Below are positions 16,695 through 24,992 of a stretch of 64,000 bases of DNA, piece by piece (position 1 is the stretch's first letter; every line of letters starts with the position of its first letter). Origin of the DNA: Gemmatimonadaceae bacterium (GTDB taxonomy: Bacteria > Gemmatimonadota > Gemmatimonadetes > Gemmatimonadales > Gemmatimonadaceae); the NCBI GenBank assembly GCA_016742275.1, contig JACVCD010000018.1, forward strand, positions 1-64,000, written 5' to 3'. The notes beneath the pieces are model-generated. The model was given only the letters and a program-made list of their open reading frames with translations. It was not told the DNA's origin and did not search any database. Made by a program: the position numbers and the translations under genes.

Positions 16695-17378
16695 GTGTTG
16701 CCTACACGCCGTGAATTCCTGGGCCAGCTCACGGCCTCCGCCGGAATGCTTGGCATGGCTCCCCTGTCTCTCGATCACGCTGCAGCAGCGTTCGAGGCCG
16801 ACACGCAGCCCGCATTAAATGAGAAGTGGGACCTCTCCTGGACCAAGAAACTCACCACCAGGTACCGGGTGGTGTTCGATGTGCCGGAGATCGAAAACGG
16901 ATACGGCGTGTGGCGCGCCACGCTGTGGAGAAACGAGTACCAGCAGACACTCGGCGTGCAGCCCAAGGACACCTCCACAGTGCTCGTGCTGCGACACAAC
17001 GCCATCGTACTCGCCATGAATCAGGCGTTCTGGGACAAGTACAAGATCGGCAAACTGCGCGATGTGAAACATCCGTGGACCGAACAACCCACCGATCGCA
17101 ACGTGGCCCTGCTGTCCTCCAAACGGAAAGAACAGCCTGCCGAATTCGACTCCTTCGCGCTCGATCAGTTCATGGCGCGCGGCGGTATCGCGCTCGCGTG
17201 CAATCGTGCGTTCGGCGATCTCGTGGCCATGGTGGCCAGTCAGGACAAGGTCAACGACACTGAAGCACGCAAGCGCGCCACATCCATGATTGTACCGGGT
17301 GTCATCATGCAGCCGTCAGGTGTGTTTGCCGCGCTGCATGCGCAGGACTTTGGCTGCAAGTATTTCCGCGCGACCTGA
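16695..17378 (+). CDS. Tat-exported DsrE/F-like protein
   Basis: The 227-residue product begins LPTRREFLGQL, a twin-arginine signal followed by a hydrophobic run and AAAA near residue 35. The mature part resembles the DsrE/F alpha/beta fold: VVFDVPEIENG near the start, VLVLRHNAIVLAM in the middle and GVFAALHAQDFGCKYFRA at the end. Such proteins handle sulfur or act in the periplasm, but there is no sulfur gene nearby, so the role is unknown. GTG at 16695 follows a strong GGAGGAG (16682-16688), 6 bases upstream, which fixes the start. Confidence 0.6.
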   Translation: MLPTRREFLGQLTASAGMLGMAPLSLDHAAAAFEADTQPALNEKWDLSWTKKLTTRYRVVFDVPEIENGYGVWRATLWRNEYQQTLGVQPKDTSTVLVLRHNAIVLAMNQAFWDKYKIGKLRDVKHPWTEQPTDRNVALLSSKRKEQPAEFDSFALDQFMARGGIALACNRAFGDLVAMVASQDKVNDTEARKRATSMIVPGVIMQPSGVFAALHAQDFGCKYFRAT

Positions 17379-17383
17379 TCGAA

Positions 17384-18259
17384 CTAGAGATGCCGCGAGC
17401 AGAAGGACGCGATCTGGGCGTTCATCTGCTCGTGGTACGACACACGATCAAAGCCCGGTGGATCCTGCGACGGAGGAAACGCCGGATTCACCATGGCCGG
17501 CGGAAATGGCGACTGAAATGAGAAGTGACCCGCGCCATGTACATCCACGCGCGTGAGTGGCGTGGCACCGGGCCAGCTACCTGCAACGATGTCCGCATGG
17601 AAGCCTGGTGTGATCATGTCCGCCTCACCACGCAGCAACAACGTAGGCGCCTGCACATCGGCCAGCGATCCCGGAGGAGCGAACCATCCGGCGGCAGGTG
17701 CCATCAGCACGAGCGCACGAATGAAGTCCAGCGTCTCTACTGGAACGGGTTCTCCCTTTCCCGTGGGGATGTCATACTGCGTCGTCACCGGCCGACCACC
17801 TGCGGCAGCCAGCGCCGTGTATGCACCAATGGAATGCCCCACAATACCAACGCGCGTGAAATCGGCGTGTGTGTCGTAGGCTCCATGATCGCGCACGAAC
17901 TGCAGCACTTCGCGCAGATGACGCGGTCTATGGGTCAGTATGTCCACCGTGCCGGCAAGCGAACCATCACTGCGGCTGTTGCCGATGTGCTCCATCATCA
18001 CCACCACGTGTCCAGCACGCGCGAGATGCATGGCCGTTCCACGATGCGTCCACGGCGAACCATTGTTGCCGTGACTGATCAGCACCACGGGCAGCCCCAG
18101 TCCTGCCACCGGCGCGTCCATTGCAACGTCGAGCGTATACGGACCAAATGTCTGTGCCGCCGCGGTCGCTTCGGTCGGATACAACACCCAGACCGGGAGC
18201 TGCACATTCTGTACGACAACATGTACAGAATGCGCGCGACACCCAACCGCTGAAGACAT
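17384..18259 (-). CDS. Alpha/beta hydrolase of the dienelactone-hydrolase/PAF-acetylhydrolase type
   Basis: The 291-residue product has an oxyanion segment VVLISHGNNG (near residue 60), a nucleophile elbow GHSIGAY (about 140-146), an Asp in LLLRGEADMITPG (about 218-230), and a His in DVHGAGHFSF (about 248). Family members act as esterases, lipases or amidases; substrate is not evident. No export signal is clear. Start at 18259 (ATG) is used; 18271 is a possible GTG alternative. Confidence 0.82.
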   Translation of the reverse strand: MSSAVGCRAHSVHVVVQNVQLPVWVLYPTEATAAAQTFGPYTLDVAMDAPVAGLGLPVVLISHGNNGSPWTHRGTAMHLARAGHVVVMMEHIGNSRSDGSLAGTVDILTHRPRHLREVLQFVRDHGAYDTHADFTRVGIVGHSIGAYTALAAAGGRPVTTQYDIPTGKGEPVPVETLDFIRALVLMAPAAGWFAPPGSLADVQAPTLLLRGEADMITPGFHADIVAGSWPGATPLTRVDVHGAGHFSFQSPFPPAMVNPAFPPSQDPPGFDRVSYHEQMNAQIASFCSRHL

Positions 18260-18279
18260 GCGTCGCCTCACGTGTCAAC

Positions 18280-19035
18280 TCACTCGCGAACCGCGAATTC
18301 CCGGAACGCAGTGATGGCATCCCGTTTTGCCCACAATCCCACGCGCCCCTCGGGCGCCACATCCAGCGTGTGCGTAAACGTCAGCGATGCGTCCTCAGCC
18401 AACGCGACCGTCACCGCCTTTCCGCGCACCGTCACCACCAGCGTGTGCCACTTGTTGAGCGGCAACTGCGCATGCACGGTGCCGCGTCCAATGACACGCC
18501 GTTCGCCATTGGAGAATGCCCAAATCGCGAGATTGCCGTCCTTGGTGTTGTAACGCGCCGCGTGATACTCCCCGCGCGCATTGAGCCCGAACATCACACC
18601 GGCAAACTGATCCGACTTGCCACCCAACAAGTTGAACGACACCCGCAACTCACCCGATTGAAACACCTTGGTCGATTCATGCACGGCAAACGGGAAGGCG
18701 CCGGCCGCCATCCCATTCGTCACGAACGCCGGATCCGCCGTTCCGAACAAGCGGGTGCCAGCACGCTCGAGAGCATCCGTGCTCGTTTTGCCATCCCAGC
18801 GTTCGCCGTTTACCACCAACCCCGGCGTGCCGATGGTCGTGTCGGTCCAATGACCAACCACACCAACCAATGGACCCGCAGCCGCAACGCGCCGTGTGCG
18901 CTTCTCGTCTTCCTCGAGTGCTGGAAGCACCGGTACGGCAATGAGGGCGGCGGCAAACAGAGCCAGGGCCTGACTGCGGGACCGGCGGCGCTTGCCGCCG
19001 ACGGGAGAGATAGGCGAAGCTGAATAGGTGCTCAT
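18280..19035 (-). CDS. Secreted LamG/3-keto-disaccharide-hydrolase-like beta-sandwich protein
   Basis: The 251-residue product has an N-terminal membrane-spanning segment (about 20-42) after a basic stretch. The rest shows the pattern of concanavalin-like folds: FAGVMFGLNARGEYHAARYN, ALSNGERRVIG-like strand, LPLNKWHTLVVTVRG and VAPEGRVGLWAKRDAI. Similar modules (DUF1080) bind or cut sugars. No catalytic residue can be named. A much longer frame reaches 19596 but the added part lies under the gene at 19075, so the ATG at 19035 is preferred. Confidence 0.65.
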   Translation of the reverse strand: MSTYSASPISPVGGKRRRSRSQALALFAAALIAVPVLPALEEDEKRTRRVAAAGPLVGVVGHWTDTTIGTPGLVVNGERWDGKTSTDALERAGTRLFGTADPAFVTNGMAAGAFPFAVHESTKVFQSGELRVSFNLLGGKSDQFAGVMFGLNARGEYHAARYNTKDGNLAIWAFSNGERRVIGRGTVHAQLPLNKWHTLVVTVRGKAVTVALAEDASLTFTHTLDVAPEGRVGLWAKRDAITAFREFAVRE

Positions 19036-19074
19036 ATAGCAGAATATGGTGCCTGCCATCGTCCGCCGCCTCCC

Positions 19075-19518
19075 ATGCGAAATACCCTGCCCACGCTGAG
19101 TGTCCTGCTTTCCATCTGCACGCAGCCGGTCACGGCCGCGGCACAACTGGGCACCTCCGGCAAAATTCCGGACCAACTGCTCGGCGCTTTCACTGACGAC
19201 TATCGCATCAAGTATCAGATCACCGACACGCTGTTTGTGCAGGGATCCCGCCTCAAGTACCGCGTACTGTCGTGGAACCCAGCGGAGCAGTACCTCATCG
19301 CGCAGAACGATCAGAGCAATCCTGCCGACGGCGGCCTCTTCACGCGCATCGACTGGGTCTTGCTCACCGATATGGCGCCATGGACATGGGCATACTGCCT
19401 CACCGCATATCGGGCACCCACCGCCGATTCGGCACGCGCCACGCCGCCGGCAAAACGCGACACACCGCGCACCGGCTGCAACGGATTCCCGTTCTCTCGC
19501 ATGCAGCGCGTAGAGTGA
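19075..19518 (+). CDS. Small secreted hypothetical protein
   Basis: The 147-residue product has a signal peptide of about 23 residues (cleavage near TAAAQ) and then a compact domain with two tyrosines near YRIKYQITD and two tryptophans in PWTWAY. The sequence has two cysteines (in YCLTAY and TGCNGFPF). I do not recognise the family. It lies divergent from the LamG-like gene (19035) and convergent with the S9 peptidase, so it seems to be a stand-alone transcription unit. ATG at 19075 begins the signal peptide. Confidence 0.6.
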   Translation: MRNTLPTLSVLLSICTQPVTAAAQLGTSGKIPDQLLGAFTDDYRIKYQITDTLFVQGSRLKYRVLSWNPAEQYLIAQNDQSNPADGGLFTRIDWVLLTDMAPWTWAYCLTAYRAPTADSARATPPAKRDTPRTGCNGFPFSRMQRVE

Positions 19519-19526
19519 GTATCGCG

Positions 19527-21602
19527 TTACGGCGTATTGGACTTTCCGCCGTGCTGATCGAACCATCCCTGGATGTACGCCATCTTCTGCAGCCAATGAC
19601 TGGGTGATTCGCGAATGCCATGCGGTTCACCAGGCACCTTGACCAGTACCGATTCCACACCGCGAAAGCGCAGTGCGCTGTACCACTGCTCCGATTCACT
19701 CATCGGTGTGCGGAAATCCATCTCACCGGTAATCACCAGCGATGGCGTTCGTACGTGTTGCACACGAGACAGCGGTGAACGATTGGCGTACTGCGCCGTG
19801 TGATCCCATGGTGCGCCGGGAAACCATGTCGTCGCACCACGTGGCATGTCCGCCGTGAAAAGCCAGGACGTCCAATTGATGACGGGATACTCCACTACGG
19901 CCGCGCGATAGCGATTGGTGTACGACGTGATCCACGCCGTGAGCACACCGCCGCCGCTGCCGCCTGCCACATAGAGCTGCGTGGTATCAACAATGCCCTT
20001 GCCGATCACCGCATCCACCACACTCTCGAGATCGAGACGATCGAAGTTCGGATAGTCGTGGTGAATACCATTCGCGAACTTTTCGCCATAGCTCGTGCTT
20101 CCACGGGGATTGGCGTACACCACCAGATATCCCGCACCGGCCAAGGCCTGCTTTTCGAGATCGAATCGGTCACCATAGCCCAGGAATGGGCCACCGTGAA
20201 TCTCGAGTACCAGCGGGTAGCGCTTGCGTGCATCGAAATTGGGCGGCTTGATCAGCCACGCCTGAATACGCGTGCCATCGTGTGATGACGGTGTCCACAG
20301 CATCTCCACCTCGCCAAACGCGGCGCGTTCGCGAAGTGTGCTATTCAACGCCACTCGCACGGTTGGCATACTGTCGCCCTGCGCACTCGTCGCCACGCCA
20401 CCGGGCGCATTGCCGCGTGACGTCACATACGCCACGCGCCCGCCGCGCGAGACACTGAACCCCGCGCCTTCATAGGCCGTCTGACCATTGCCAAGATGCC
20501 GAGCGACTGTGCGTATGCTGTTGCCGGTCAGTGGCACATAGCGCACCTGCGTTTCGCCTTCGGTGTTGATCTCCACATAGATGCCACGCGAATCCTCGGC
20601 CCATACCGGACTTCCAACCGATCGATCAAGCGACGCGGTGAGTGAACGCCGATTCGACCCATCCGCGCGCATCACATAGAGCTCGTGATTCTGATATCCC
20701 AGCCGGCGATCATCATAGCCGGTGAATGCAATCCATTGCCCGTCGGGTGACATCACGGGGCGATTGTCAGGCCCAAAGCGTTCCGTAAGCGCGCGCACGG
20801 CACCGGTTCCCGCATCCACCGCCAACACTTCAGTGTCGGTGTTTTCGATTTCAAAGTCCGCGCGGCGATTGACGCTGATAAGAATCGTGCGACCATCGGG
20901 CGACCACGCCGGAACACCAGGTCCGCGTCCGCCGCCGCCACCCACATGATACGCACCACGCGTCAGCTGCTTCGTCTGCCCTGTGGCCACATCAACCACG
21001 AACAGCTGCGACCAACCGCGCTCCATTTCACCTACACCGTCGAAGCGATAGATGAGTTTGTCGAAGGCGCGCGCGGGCGCAGTCCATGTGGCGCCGGTTG
21101 GTGGTGCGATGTTGTTGGCAATGGCGGGCAATGCGTCGGGCACCAGTGCCGTGTACGCCACCTGCCTTCCATCGGGCGACCACACACCGCCAGATGGCGC
21201 GCGCGTGGCGGTCGTGATTTTGGCCGTCTGCCCCGTCGCCACCGTGAGAGTCCAAAGCTGCGTCTGCCCATCGCGCACCGAGCGATACAACACACGCGCA
21301 CCATCAGGCGACCAGCGCGGTGCCGTCTCCGCCGTGCCTTCAATCAACTGGCGATGCTGCGACCCGTCGGTATTGGCAATCCAGATGCTGCGCAGGCGTT
21401 TGTCGCGCAACGAGTCCACCTGCTGCCGCACATAAAGCAGCTGCTGGCCGTCTGGTGAGATCTGCACATCCGCGGCGGTCTCGAGCAGCAATGCGTCGCG
21501 AGGTTGGATGCCTCGGGTGGGTTGTGTGCTGGCAGAATTTGCTGAGAGCGACACAGCAACGAGCGCAGCACAATGAAATCCGAACGCGCGCTTGGCAGAC
21601 AT
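19527..21602 (-). CDS. Secreted S9-family dipeptidyl/acylaminoacyl peptidase
   Basis: The 691-residue product has a signal peptide (about 1-27), a beta-propeller of TolB-like SPDG repeats (about 40-430), and a C-terminal alpha/beta hydrolase domain. The nucleophile lies in GGSGGGVLTA, the Asp in GEMDFRTP and the His in GEPHGI, an intact triad. Substrates are small peptides reaching the active site through the propeller. The last residues reach within 9 bases of the convergent gene end at 19518. ATG at 21602 is chosen over a GTG two codons upstream. Confidence 0.93.
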   Translation of the reverse strand: MSAKRAFGFHCAALVAVSLSANSASTQPTRGIQPRDALLLETAADVQISPDGQQLLYVRQQVDSLRDKRLRSIWIANTDGSQHRQLIEGTAETAPRWSPDGARVLYRSVRDGQTQLWTLTVATGQTAKITTATRAPSGGVWSPDGRQVAYTALVPDALPAIANNIAPPTGATWTAPARAFDKLIYRFDGVGEMERGWSQLFVVDVATGQTKQLTRGAYHVGGGGGRGPGVPAWSPDGRTILISVNRRADFEIENTDTEVLAVDAGTGAVRALTERFGPDNRPVMSPDGQWIAFTGYDDRRLGYQNHELYVMRADGSNRRSLTASLDRSVGSPVWAEDSRGIYVEINTEGETQVRYVPLTGNSIRTVARHLGNGQTAYEGAGFSVSRGGRVAYVTSRGNAPGGVATSAQGDSMPTVRVALNSTLRERAAFGEVEMLWTPSSHDGTRIQAWLIKPPNFDARKRYPLVLEIHGGPFLGYGDRFDLEKQALAGAGYLVVYANPRGSTSYGEKFANGIHHDYPNFDRLDLESVVDAVIGKGIVDTTQLYVAGGSGGGVLTAWITSYTNRYRAAVVEYPVINWTSWLFTADMPRGATTWFPGAPWDHTAQYANRSPLSRVQHVRTPSLVITGEMDFRTPMSESEQWYSALRFRGVESVLVKVPGEPHGIRESPSHWLQKMAYIQGWFDQHGGKSNTP

Positions 21603-21658
21603 CAACACGCATACTCCTGTGCGGGGAACCTGGGCATGATCCCCATATTACGCACAGT

Positions 21659-22180
21659 CTACAGATACCGCGCCACCGCCATCCCCGCAGCACTCAAGGT
21701 GAGTAACACCACAGCAGCGAATGACGCCTGGCCGCCACGGCGCCGCAGTATTGCCACGCGACGAGTGAGACTGTCGCGCTCACTGGCCGACAGCATTGCC
21801 CCCACTTCGCCGAGTCGTGCGCCGATCTGCGCCGCTTGCACCTGCGAGGGACGTCCTACCAGCATGGCCAGGGCAAATCCCAGCAGCGCGGCCGCGCCCG
21901 ACCATGCGAGTGTGCGCCCCATCGGCGACGCGAGATACACCGCCGGCTGACCGGCCGCCATCACCCACCATAACCGGCTGCCGGTCACCAACGTCAGAAT
22001 GGCTGCAATCGGCATCCAGGTCATCAACCCCCGCGTGCGCAGACCCTGCAGCACCGCACCACCAGACGGGCCTGCAGCCGCCAGGGTAGGCATGAGAAAG
22101 AGTGACGACAGGAGACCTGCGCCCAGCCAGAAGGTCGCGGAAAGAATGTGCACGAGACGCAACAACAGAATTTCGGTCAT
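21659..22180 (-). CDS. Small membrane protein, likely SoxR-regulated (CopD-like)
   Basis: The 173-residue product has four or five hydrophobic segments: about 5-33, 52-72, 83-108 and 150-170. The first carries RLVHILSATFWLGAG, where the His/Trp spacing resembles CopD-type heme or copper membrane domains. A 19-bp spacer promoter with a SoxR box (22252-22282) faces this gene, so it should be induced by redox-active compounds or superoxide. Function is not known; roles such as electron-transfer or export are guesses. Confidence 0.7.
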   Translation of the reverse strand: MTEILLLRLVHILSATFWLGAGLLSSLFLMPTLAAAGPSGGAVLQGLRTRGLMTWMPIAAILTLVTGSRLWWVMAAGQPAVYLASPMGRTLAWSGAAALLGFALAMLVGRPSQVQAAQIGARLGEVGAMLSASERDSLTRRVAILRRRGGQASFAAVVLLTLSAAGMAVARYL

Positions 22181-22251
22181 GGCGAGTTGAGGAGTGATAC
22201 GCAGATCGGGGACAGGCGCGACTTCACGACCACTCGCGCCACAGCACGTCA

Positions 22252-22282
22252 AGCGTAAGACTTCAAGTGCACTTGAAGTCAA
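22252..22282 (-). promoter_or_regulatory. SoxR box within a 19-bp-spacer promoter
   Basis: The core TCAAGTGCACTTGA sits in a perfect 22-bp palindrome (22259-22280). On the minus strand TTGACT and TACGCT are separated by exactly 19 bases, the MerR-family arrangement in which activated protein distorts the DNA. The box matches the TCAAGTnnACTTGA core of enteric SoxR sites and lies between soxR and the membrane gene on the other strand. Confidence 0.88.
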
Positions 22283-22301
22283 GACTCTCTCCGTGGACAC
22301 C

Positions 22302-22787
22302 ATGTCTTCCTCGCCCGCCAGACGGCTGACCCTCCTCACCATCGGCCAACTGGCTGCACGCACCGGTGTCGCCACTTCGGCGCTCCGCTACTACGAGTCG
22401 CTGCAACTCATAGGTGCCATCCGTACCGAGAGCGGACATCGACGCTACCCGCGTGCCACCACGCGACGTGTGGCGTTCATCCTGTTCGCGCAGCAACTCG
22501 GACTCACCCTCGATGAAATCGGTGCAGAACTCGCCTCGCTCCCAGACAACCGGGCGCCCGATCCCGCACATTGGCAGCGTCTCTCTCGCAGCTGGAATCG
22601 TCGGATCGACCAGCGCATTGCAGAGCTCGAGCGACTGCGCGGCAGTCTCGCCGATTGCATTGGTTGCGGCTGCCTCTCACTCGCACGTTGTCACATTCTC
22701 AATCCCGGTGACCGCGCGGCATCACTCGGACCCGGTCCACGCTGGTGGATGGGTGACACTCCCGATGCTCCGCGTCGCGGGACGTGA
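22302..22787 (+). CDS. soxR: Redox-sensitive transcriptional activator SoxR
   Basis: The 161-residue product is a MerR-family regulator. LTIGQLAARTGVATSALRYYESLQLI (about 11-36) is the DNA-binding motif, followed by the dimerisation helix. The iron-sulfur cysteines appear as C119-x2-C122-x-C124-x5-C130, the spacing of the [2Fe-2S] cluster in SoxR. Oxidation of that cluster by redox-cycling drugs turns the protein into an activator. The divergent membrane gene has a SoxR box, so it is the likely target; soxS is not present. ATG at 22302 places the cysteines at the same numbers as in the E. coli protein. Confidence 0.95.
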   Translation: MSSSPARRLTLLTIGQLAARTGVATSALRYYESLQLIGAIRTESGHRRYPRATTRRVAFILFAQQLGLTLDEIGAELASLPDNRAPDPAHWQRLSRSWNRRIDQRIAELERLRGSLADCIGCGCLSLARCHILNPGDRAASLGPGPRWWMGDTPDAPRRGT

Positions 22788-22832
22788 GGGTGAGCACAAC
22801 GCTCTCCTCACACCGCACTCAATCGACAGGCT

Positions 22833-23249
22833 TCACTCCCAGGTCACCGTCTGTTCGGCAAAGAAGCAGGTCGGGCCACAACGCGCGCCATTGGGTTCTT
22901 GCTTCTGGTACAGCGGGCGCAACGTAAAGTGTCGTGTTTCGGTGGGTGTGCTGATGGTGAGATCGACAGGCGACGTATCGACACCCTCCAACATGACCCA
23001 ATCTCCGCAGCCCTGACCTCCGGGACAGGTCACACGGATCTCGCGCAGATTGCTGCCACTACCGGCACGAGCAAAGGCCACATATCCGCCCGGTGGTGCG
23101 TTTATCACTGTCACCTGGATACCCGTCGCACAGCCAACGAGCTGGCAACCACATCCACCCACGCCTAGCAACAGCAGCAGCGCGGCCATGTGGCGCGACC
23201 ACCAACCAGAACGGCCGGCGAGGATAGATCCTACGTGCTTCATTGGCAT
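22833..23249 (-). CDS. Cysteine-rich secreted lipoprotein
   Basis: The 138-residue product has an N-terminal hydrophobic stretch (MAALLLLLGVGGCGC; residue 34 region) with a lipobox-like VGGC, then several further cysteines (LVGCATG, VTCPGGQGC, ARCGPTCFF). The body has beta-strand character and a C-terminal VTWE. No family is recognised. It lies seven bases downstream of the small HTH gene on the same strand and may be in its operon. Start is uncertain: 23249 or 23243 (MPMKHVG or MKHVG). Confidence 0.55.
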   Translation of the reverse strand: MPMKHVGSILAGRSGWWSRHMAALLLLLGVGGCGCQLVGCATGIQVTVINAPPGGYVAFARAGSGSNLREIRVTCPGGQGCGDWVMLEGVDTSPVDLTISTPTETRHFTLRPLYQKQEPNGARCGPTCFFAEQTVTWE

Positions 23250-23256
23250 GTTGGTC

Positions 23257-23472
23257 TTATTCAGTATGGGGCGAGACGCTGATGTCCGGCATGAATATCT
23301 CCTCGATCCGACATTCAAACACTCGCGCAAATGCAAACGCCACTTCGATCGACGGTGAGTACTTACCCGTCTCGATCGCGTTGATCGTTTGACGGGAAAC
23401 CCCCACATGCTGCGCCAGATCGGCCTGCGACCAATCACGCTCGGCACGCAACACCTTGAGCCGATTCTTCAC
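23257..23472 (-). CDS. Cro/C1-type (Xre) HTH regulator
   Basis: The 71-residue product is almost entirely an HTH domain: NRLKVLRAERDWSQADLAQHVGVSRQTINAIETGKYSPSIEVAFAFARVF, with C-terminal EEIFMPD. Its GTG start overlaps the stop of the upstream membrane gene (GTGA), so the two are coupled. Such small regulators usually bind operators near their own promoter; the candidate is the GACA/TGTC palindrome upstream of the membrane gene. The pair architecture (membrane protein plus YvaO-like HTH) is common in bacteria but poorly understood. Confidence 0.85.
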   Translation of the reverse strand: MKNRLKVLRAERDWSQADLAQHVGVSRQTINAIETGKYSPSIEVAFAFARVFECRIEEIFMPDISVSPHTE

Positions 23473-23879
23473 GCATACCGCCGACGCGCGAATGTGAGCC
23501 CAATGATGTAGAACAGTGCGAACATCGGCCACACGTGATTGTAGCTCCAGTCCTCGAACGACAGCGTGATAGCACGTTGCGCGAGACCCAGTGTGGAGAG
23601 CAGCAACACCCCCAATGGAAATGCCACGGCCAACGCCTCGAGCTGAATGCGGCGCTCGAGTTCATCCTCGCCGCGCACGGCTCGCACGATACGCCACACG
23701 AACAATCCAAAGAATGGCGCCGGCACGAAGGCCAGGAGCAATCGCGCCTGATCGGATGCGATGCCTCCCGATTCGATGGCAAAGCGCGCTGCGAAGTACG
23801 ACACCAGCCAGCCCATCAACGCCACGAAAACCGAGCGACCACCTGACCGTTCAGTTGCTGCCGTTCCTTGAGAAGTCAT
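23469..23879 (-). CDS. Membrane protein coupled to an HTH regulator
   Basis: The 136-residue product has four hydrophobic helices: about 18-36, 43-66, 80-98 and 110-128. Between the second and third is a charged loop with RGEDELERRIQLEALA. Similar membrane proteins occur beside small Cro/C1 HTH genes, where they may sense a membrane signal and control the regulator's activity or its release; that role is inference. Start at 23879 (ATG) follows AGGTGGAG at the right distance. Stop and start overlap with the regulator. Confidence 0.75.
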   Translation of the reverse strand: MTSQGTAATERSGGRSVFVALMGWLVSYFAARFAIESGGIASDQARLLLAFVPAPFFGLFVWRIVRAVRGEDELERRIQLEALAVAFPLGVLLLSTLGLAQRAITLSFEDWSYNHVWPMFALFYIIGLTFARRRYA

Positions 23880-23934
23880 GGAGAACTCCACCTTGAGGTG
23901 AATACCAGCCATGATAGATATGTCTTACATAAAC

Positions 23935-23947
23935 GACATTTTGTCAA
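23935..23947 (-). promoter_or_regulatory. Probable operator/-35 of the membrane/HTH operon
   Basis: On the minus strand TTGACA (23942-23947) overlaps the 11-bp palindrome GACAAAATGTC (23935-23945), about 56 bases upstream of the ATG at 23879. A dimeric HTH protein bound here would block the -35. Confidence 0.45.
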
Positions 23948-24039
23948 GCATTCTTTACATTCGTCGATTCAAGATCACCCGCAGTCGATCCATACCTGCG
24001 CGCAATTCGCCGATCACCGCGTGTTAGATTCTTCACATA

Positions 24040-24117
24040 CGACAGGGGCGTCCCGTACCAACGGGACTGAGAAGCACCCTTTGAACCTGACCCAGATCAT
24101 GCTGGCGTAGGGAGTCG
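24040..24117 (+). promoter_or_regulatory. TPP (thi-box) riboswitch
   Basis: The element has the conserved segments CTGAGAAG then ACCCTTTGAACCTGACCC and GATCATGCTGGCGTAGGGA, the hallmark of TPP riboswitches. The outer stem CGAC/GTCG closes it (24040-24117). It precedes thiM-thiE-thiD. The tail 24118-24176 can fold so that the Shine-Dalgarno is hidden, so translation control is likely. Confidence 0.97.
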
Positions 24118-24150
24118 CTGCCGCCATACGGCCCCAGCCGAAGGTGTGCG

Positions 24151-24177
24151 CCTCCGTGTCGTCAGCCGGAGGACACG
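24151..24177 (+). promoter_or_regulatory. Expression platform: anti-Shine-Dalgarno hairpin
   Basis: CCTCC (24151-24155) can pair with GGAGG (24168-24172), which is the ribosome site of thiM. CGTGTC (24154-24159) can alternatively pair with GACACG (24172-24177), covering the first base of the GTG start. Either pairing masks translation initiation when TPP is bound. Confidence 0.55.
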
Positions 24178-24992
24178 TGACCCCACCAGCATCATCTCCG
24201 GCGAGCCTTTCGCCTGCAGCCGCGCTTGCAGCACTGCGTGCAGCCGCGCCTCTCACGCAATGCATCACCAACTACGTGGCCATGAACATCGCCGCGAATA
24301 CCTTGCTCGCCGCAGGTGCCGCGCCAGCCATGGTGCACACGGCCGAGGAGAGTGGGGCGTTCGCCCGTATCGCACGGGCAGTCACGATCAACATCGGCAC
24401 GCTCTCTCCCGCGTGGGTGGAAGGCATGACGGGGGCCATTGCAGCAGCCACCGAAGTGGGCACACCCTGGGTTCTCGATCCGGTCGCTCACTTCGCGTCG
24501 CCCTATCGCGCCGGTGTGGCACGTGACCTGCTCTCCAGAAGACCCACAATCCTGCGAGGCAATGCGTCGGAGATTCTCGCGCTCGCTGGCGGAGACACCA
24601 CCGCGAAAGGCGTGGACACCACCGACCCCGTAGTCGCAGCAGGACCAGCCGCTCAGGTACTGGCCAGAGAATTCGGTAGCATCGTGGCCGTCACCGGTCC
24701 GGTGGATCTCGTGACCGACGGCACGCGCATCGCCACGATCACCGGTGGTTCACCGTGGATGCCGCGTATCACCGCCCTTGGCTGTTCACTCACCTGCCTC
24801 ATGGGCTCATTCGCCGCTGTGGCCGCGCCACTCGACGCAGCGGTTGCAGCACTGACGTTATTCGCCGAAGCCGGAGAACGAGCCGACCGCCTGGCCGAAG
24901 GCCCCGGCACATTCAGTTGGCGCTTCCTCGATGCACTGGCTGCCGTCTCCCCCAATGATCTGATGAATACGACACGCGTGACATGGGCCTGA
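24177..24992 (+). CDS. thiM: Hydroxyethylthiazole kinase
   Basis: The 271-residue product phosphorylates 4-methyl-5-(hydroxyethyl)thiazole in thiamine salvage. Family marks are TQCITNYVAMNIAANTLLAAGAAPAM (about 26-51), GTLSPAW (about 75-81), PWVLDPVAH (about 98), NASEILAL and the active-site GCSLTCLMGSF (about 198-208, with C in GCS). It lies behind the TPP riboswitch and overlaps thiE by 10 bases. GTG at 24177 is chosen because GGAGGA lies 4-9 bases upstream; the GTG at 24144 has no such site. Confidence 0.95.
   Translation: MTPPASSPASLSPAAALAALRAAAPLTQCITNYVAMNIAANTLLAAGAAPAMVHTAEESGAFARIARAVTINIGTLSPAWVEGMTGAIAAATEVGTPWVLDPVAHFASPYRAGVARDLLSRRPTILRGNASEILALAGGDTTAKGVDTTDPVVAAGPAAQVLAREFGSIVAVTGPVDLVTDGTRIATITGGSPWMPRITALGCSLTCLMGSFAAVAAPLDAAVAALTLFAEAGERADRLAEGPGTFSWRFLDALAAVSPNDLMNTTRVTWA

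Noticed and set aside
19036-19596. Upstream extension of the LamG-like gene
   Set aside because: It lies antisense to the signal-peptide protein at 19075 and lacks conserved sequence; the ATG at 19035 is preferred.
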